This document shows positions 7,501-7,613 of a DNA stretch of 7,613 nt, in pieces (within the stretch, counting starts at the first letter, position 1; every line of letters begins with the position of its first letter). The stretch is from Bacteroidia bacterium. GTDB lineage: Bacteria > Bacteroidota > Bacteroidia > Cytophagales > Cyclobacteriaceae. Made by a program: the position numbers and the translations under genes. The DNA is taken from contig JANXRR010000632.1 in NCBI GenBank assembly GCA_025356795.1, positions 1-7,613 of the forward strand, written 5' to 3'. The notes under the pieces were generated by a model. It saw only the letters and a program-made list of their open reading frames with translations, was not told where the DNA came from and made no database searches.

Positions 7501-7613
7501 GATTACGCATTAGAGAATTGAAAGGGAAAAACAACTGAGTTTGATTGATTCCAAAGGCCTTTACACCATTCCCTTCTTTTCATGTTCAGTGCCAGTTTAA
7601 GGGTAAACTGATC
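7501..7613 (-). other. Probable 5' continuation of the broken gene, no intact frame
   Basis: No complete gene is visible here. On the minus strand one frame is open from the window edge to a TAA at 7505-7503 (36 codons, beginning DQFTLKLALNMK). After the A4 run at 7580-7577, however, a neighbouring frame reads more like protein (EGNGVKAFGINQTQLFFPFN) up to a TAA at 7496-7494. This would fit further frame damage upstream of the recognisable remnant. I could not align this part with the intact lipoprotein, so continuity with the remnant is inferred only from position and orientation. Confidence 0.3.

Overview
The window is a stretch of ordinary-looking bacterial chromosome in which every gene I can support lies on the minus strand. 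Several things point to Bacteroidota, probably a Cytophagales-like member: moderate-to-low G+C, starts without a clear Shine-Dalgarno sequence, a two-component-regulator-propeller plus Y_Y_Y receptor, a lipoprotein form of a PBP4-type peptidase, and small secreted outer-membrane barrel proteins. That assignment is inference from gene content, not from a marker gene.

In transcription order (right to left) the layout is as follows. At 7353-7613 there is a broken gene remnant, whose 3' part is a frame-shifted copy of the end of the next gene. At 6635-7279 there is an intact lipoprotein of unknown function. Five bases on, at 6045-6629, there is a small predicted outer-membrane beta-barrel protein. 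At 3876-5969 there is recG, the branch-migrating DNA helicase, which begins with TTG. At 1143-3797 there is a large periplasmic propeller/Y_Y_Y receptor that ends in membrane helices and has no kinase or DNA-binding domain. At 576-1091 there is a DinB/DfsB-like four-helix-bundle protein. From 575 to the left edge there is the N-terminal part of an S13-family D-Ala-D-Ala carboxypeptidase (PBP4/DacB type), whose ATG directly abuts the DinB-like stop codon.

The genes do not form one obvious pathway. The lipoprotein and barrel gene look like one transcription unit of envelope proteins. The DinB-like and carboxypeptidase genes look translationally coupled. recG and the propeller receptor are separated from their neighbours by gaps of 51 to 78 bases and could be read through or transcribed separately; I found no convincing promoter or strong intrinsic terminator in those gaps.

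I found no RNA genes, CRISPR array, insertion sequence, prophage or evident new defence system. The points most worth a second look are the kinase-less receptor with its odd lysine-rich linker, the in-frame TAG/ATG junction, and the decayed tandem copy of the lipoprotein at the right edge.
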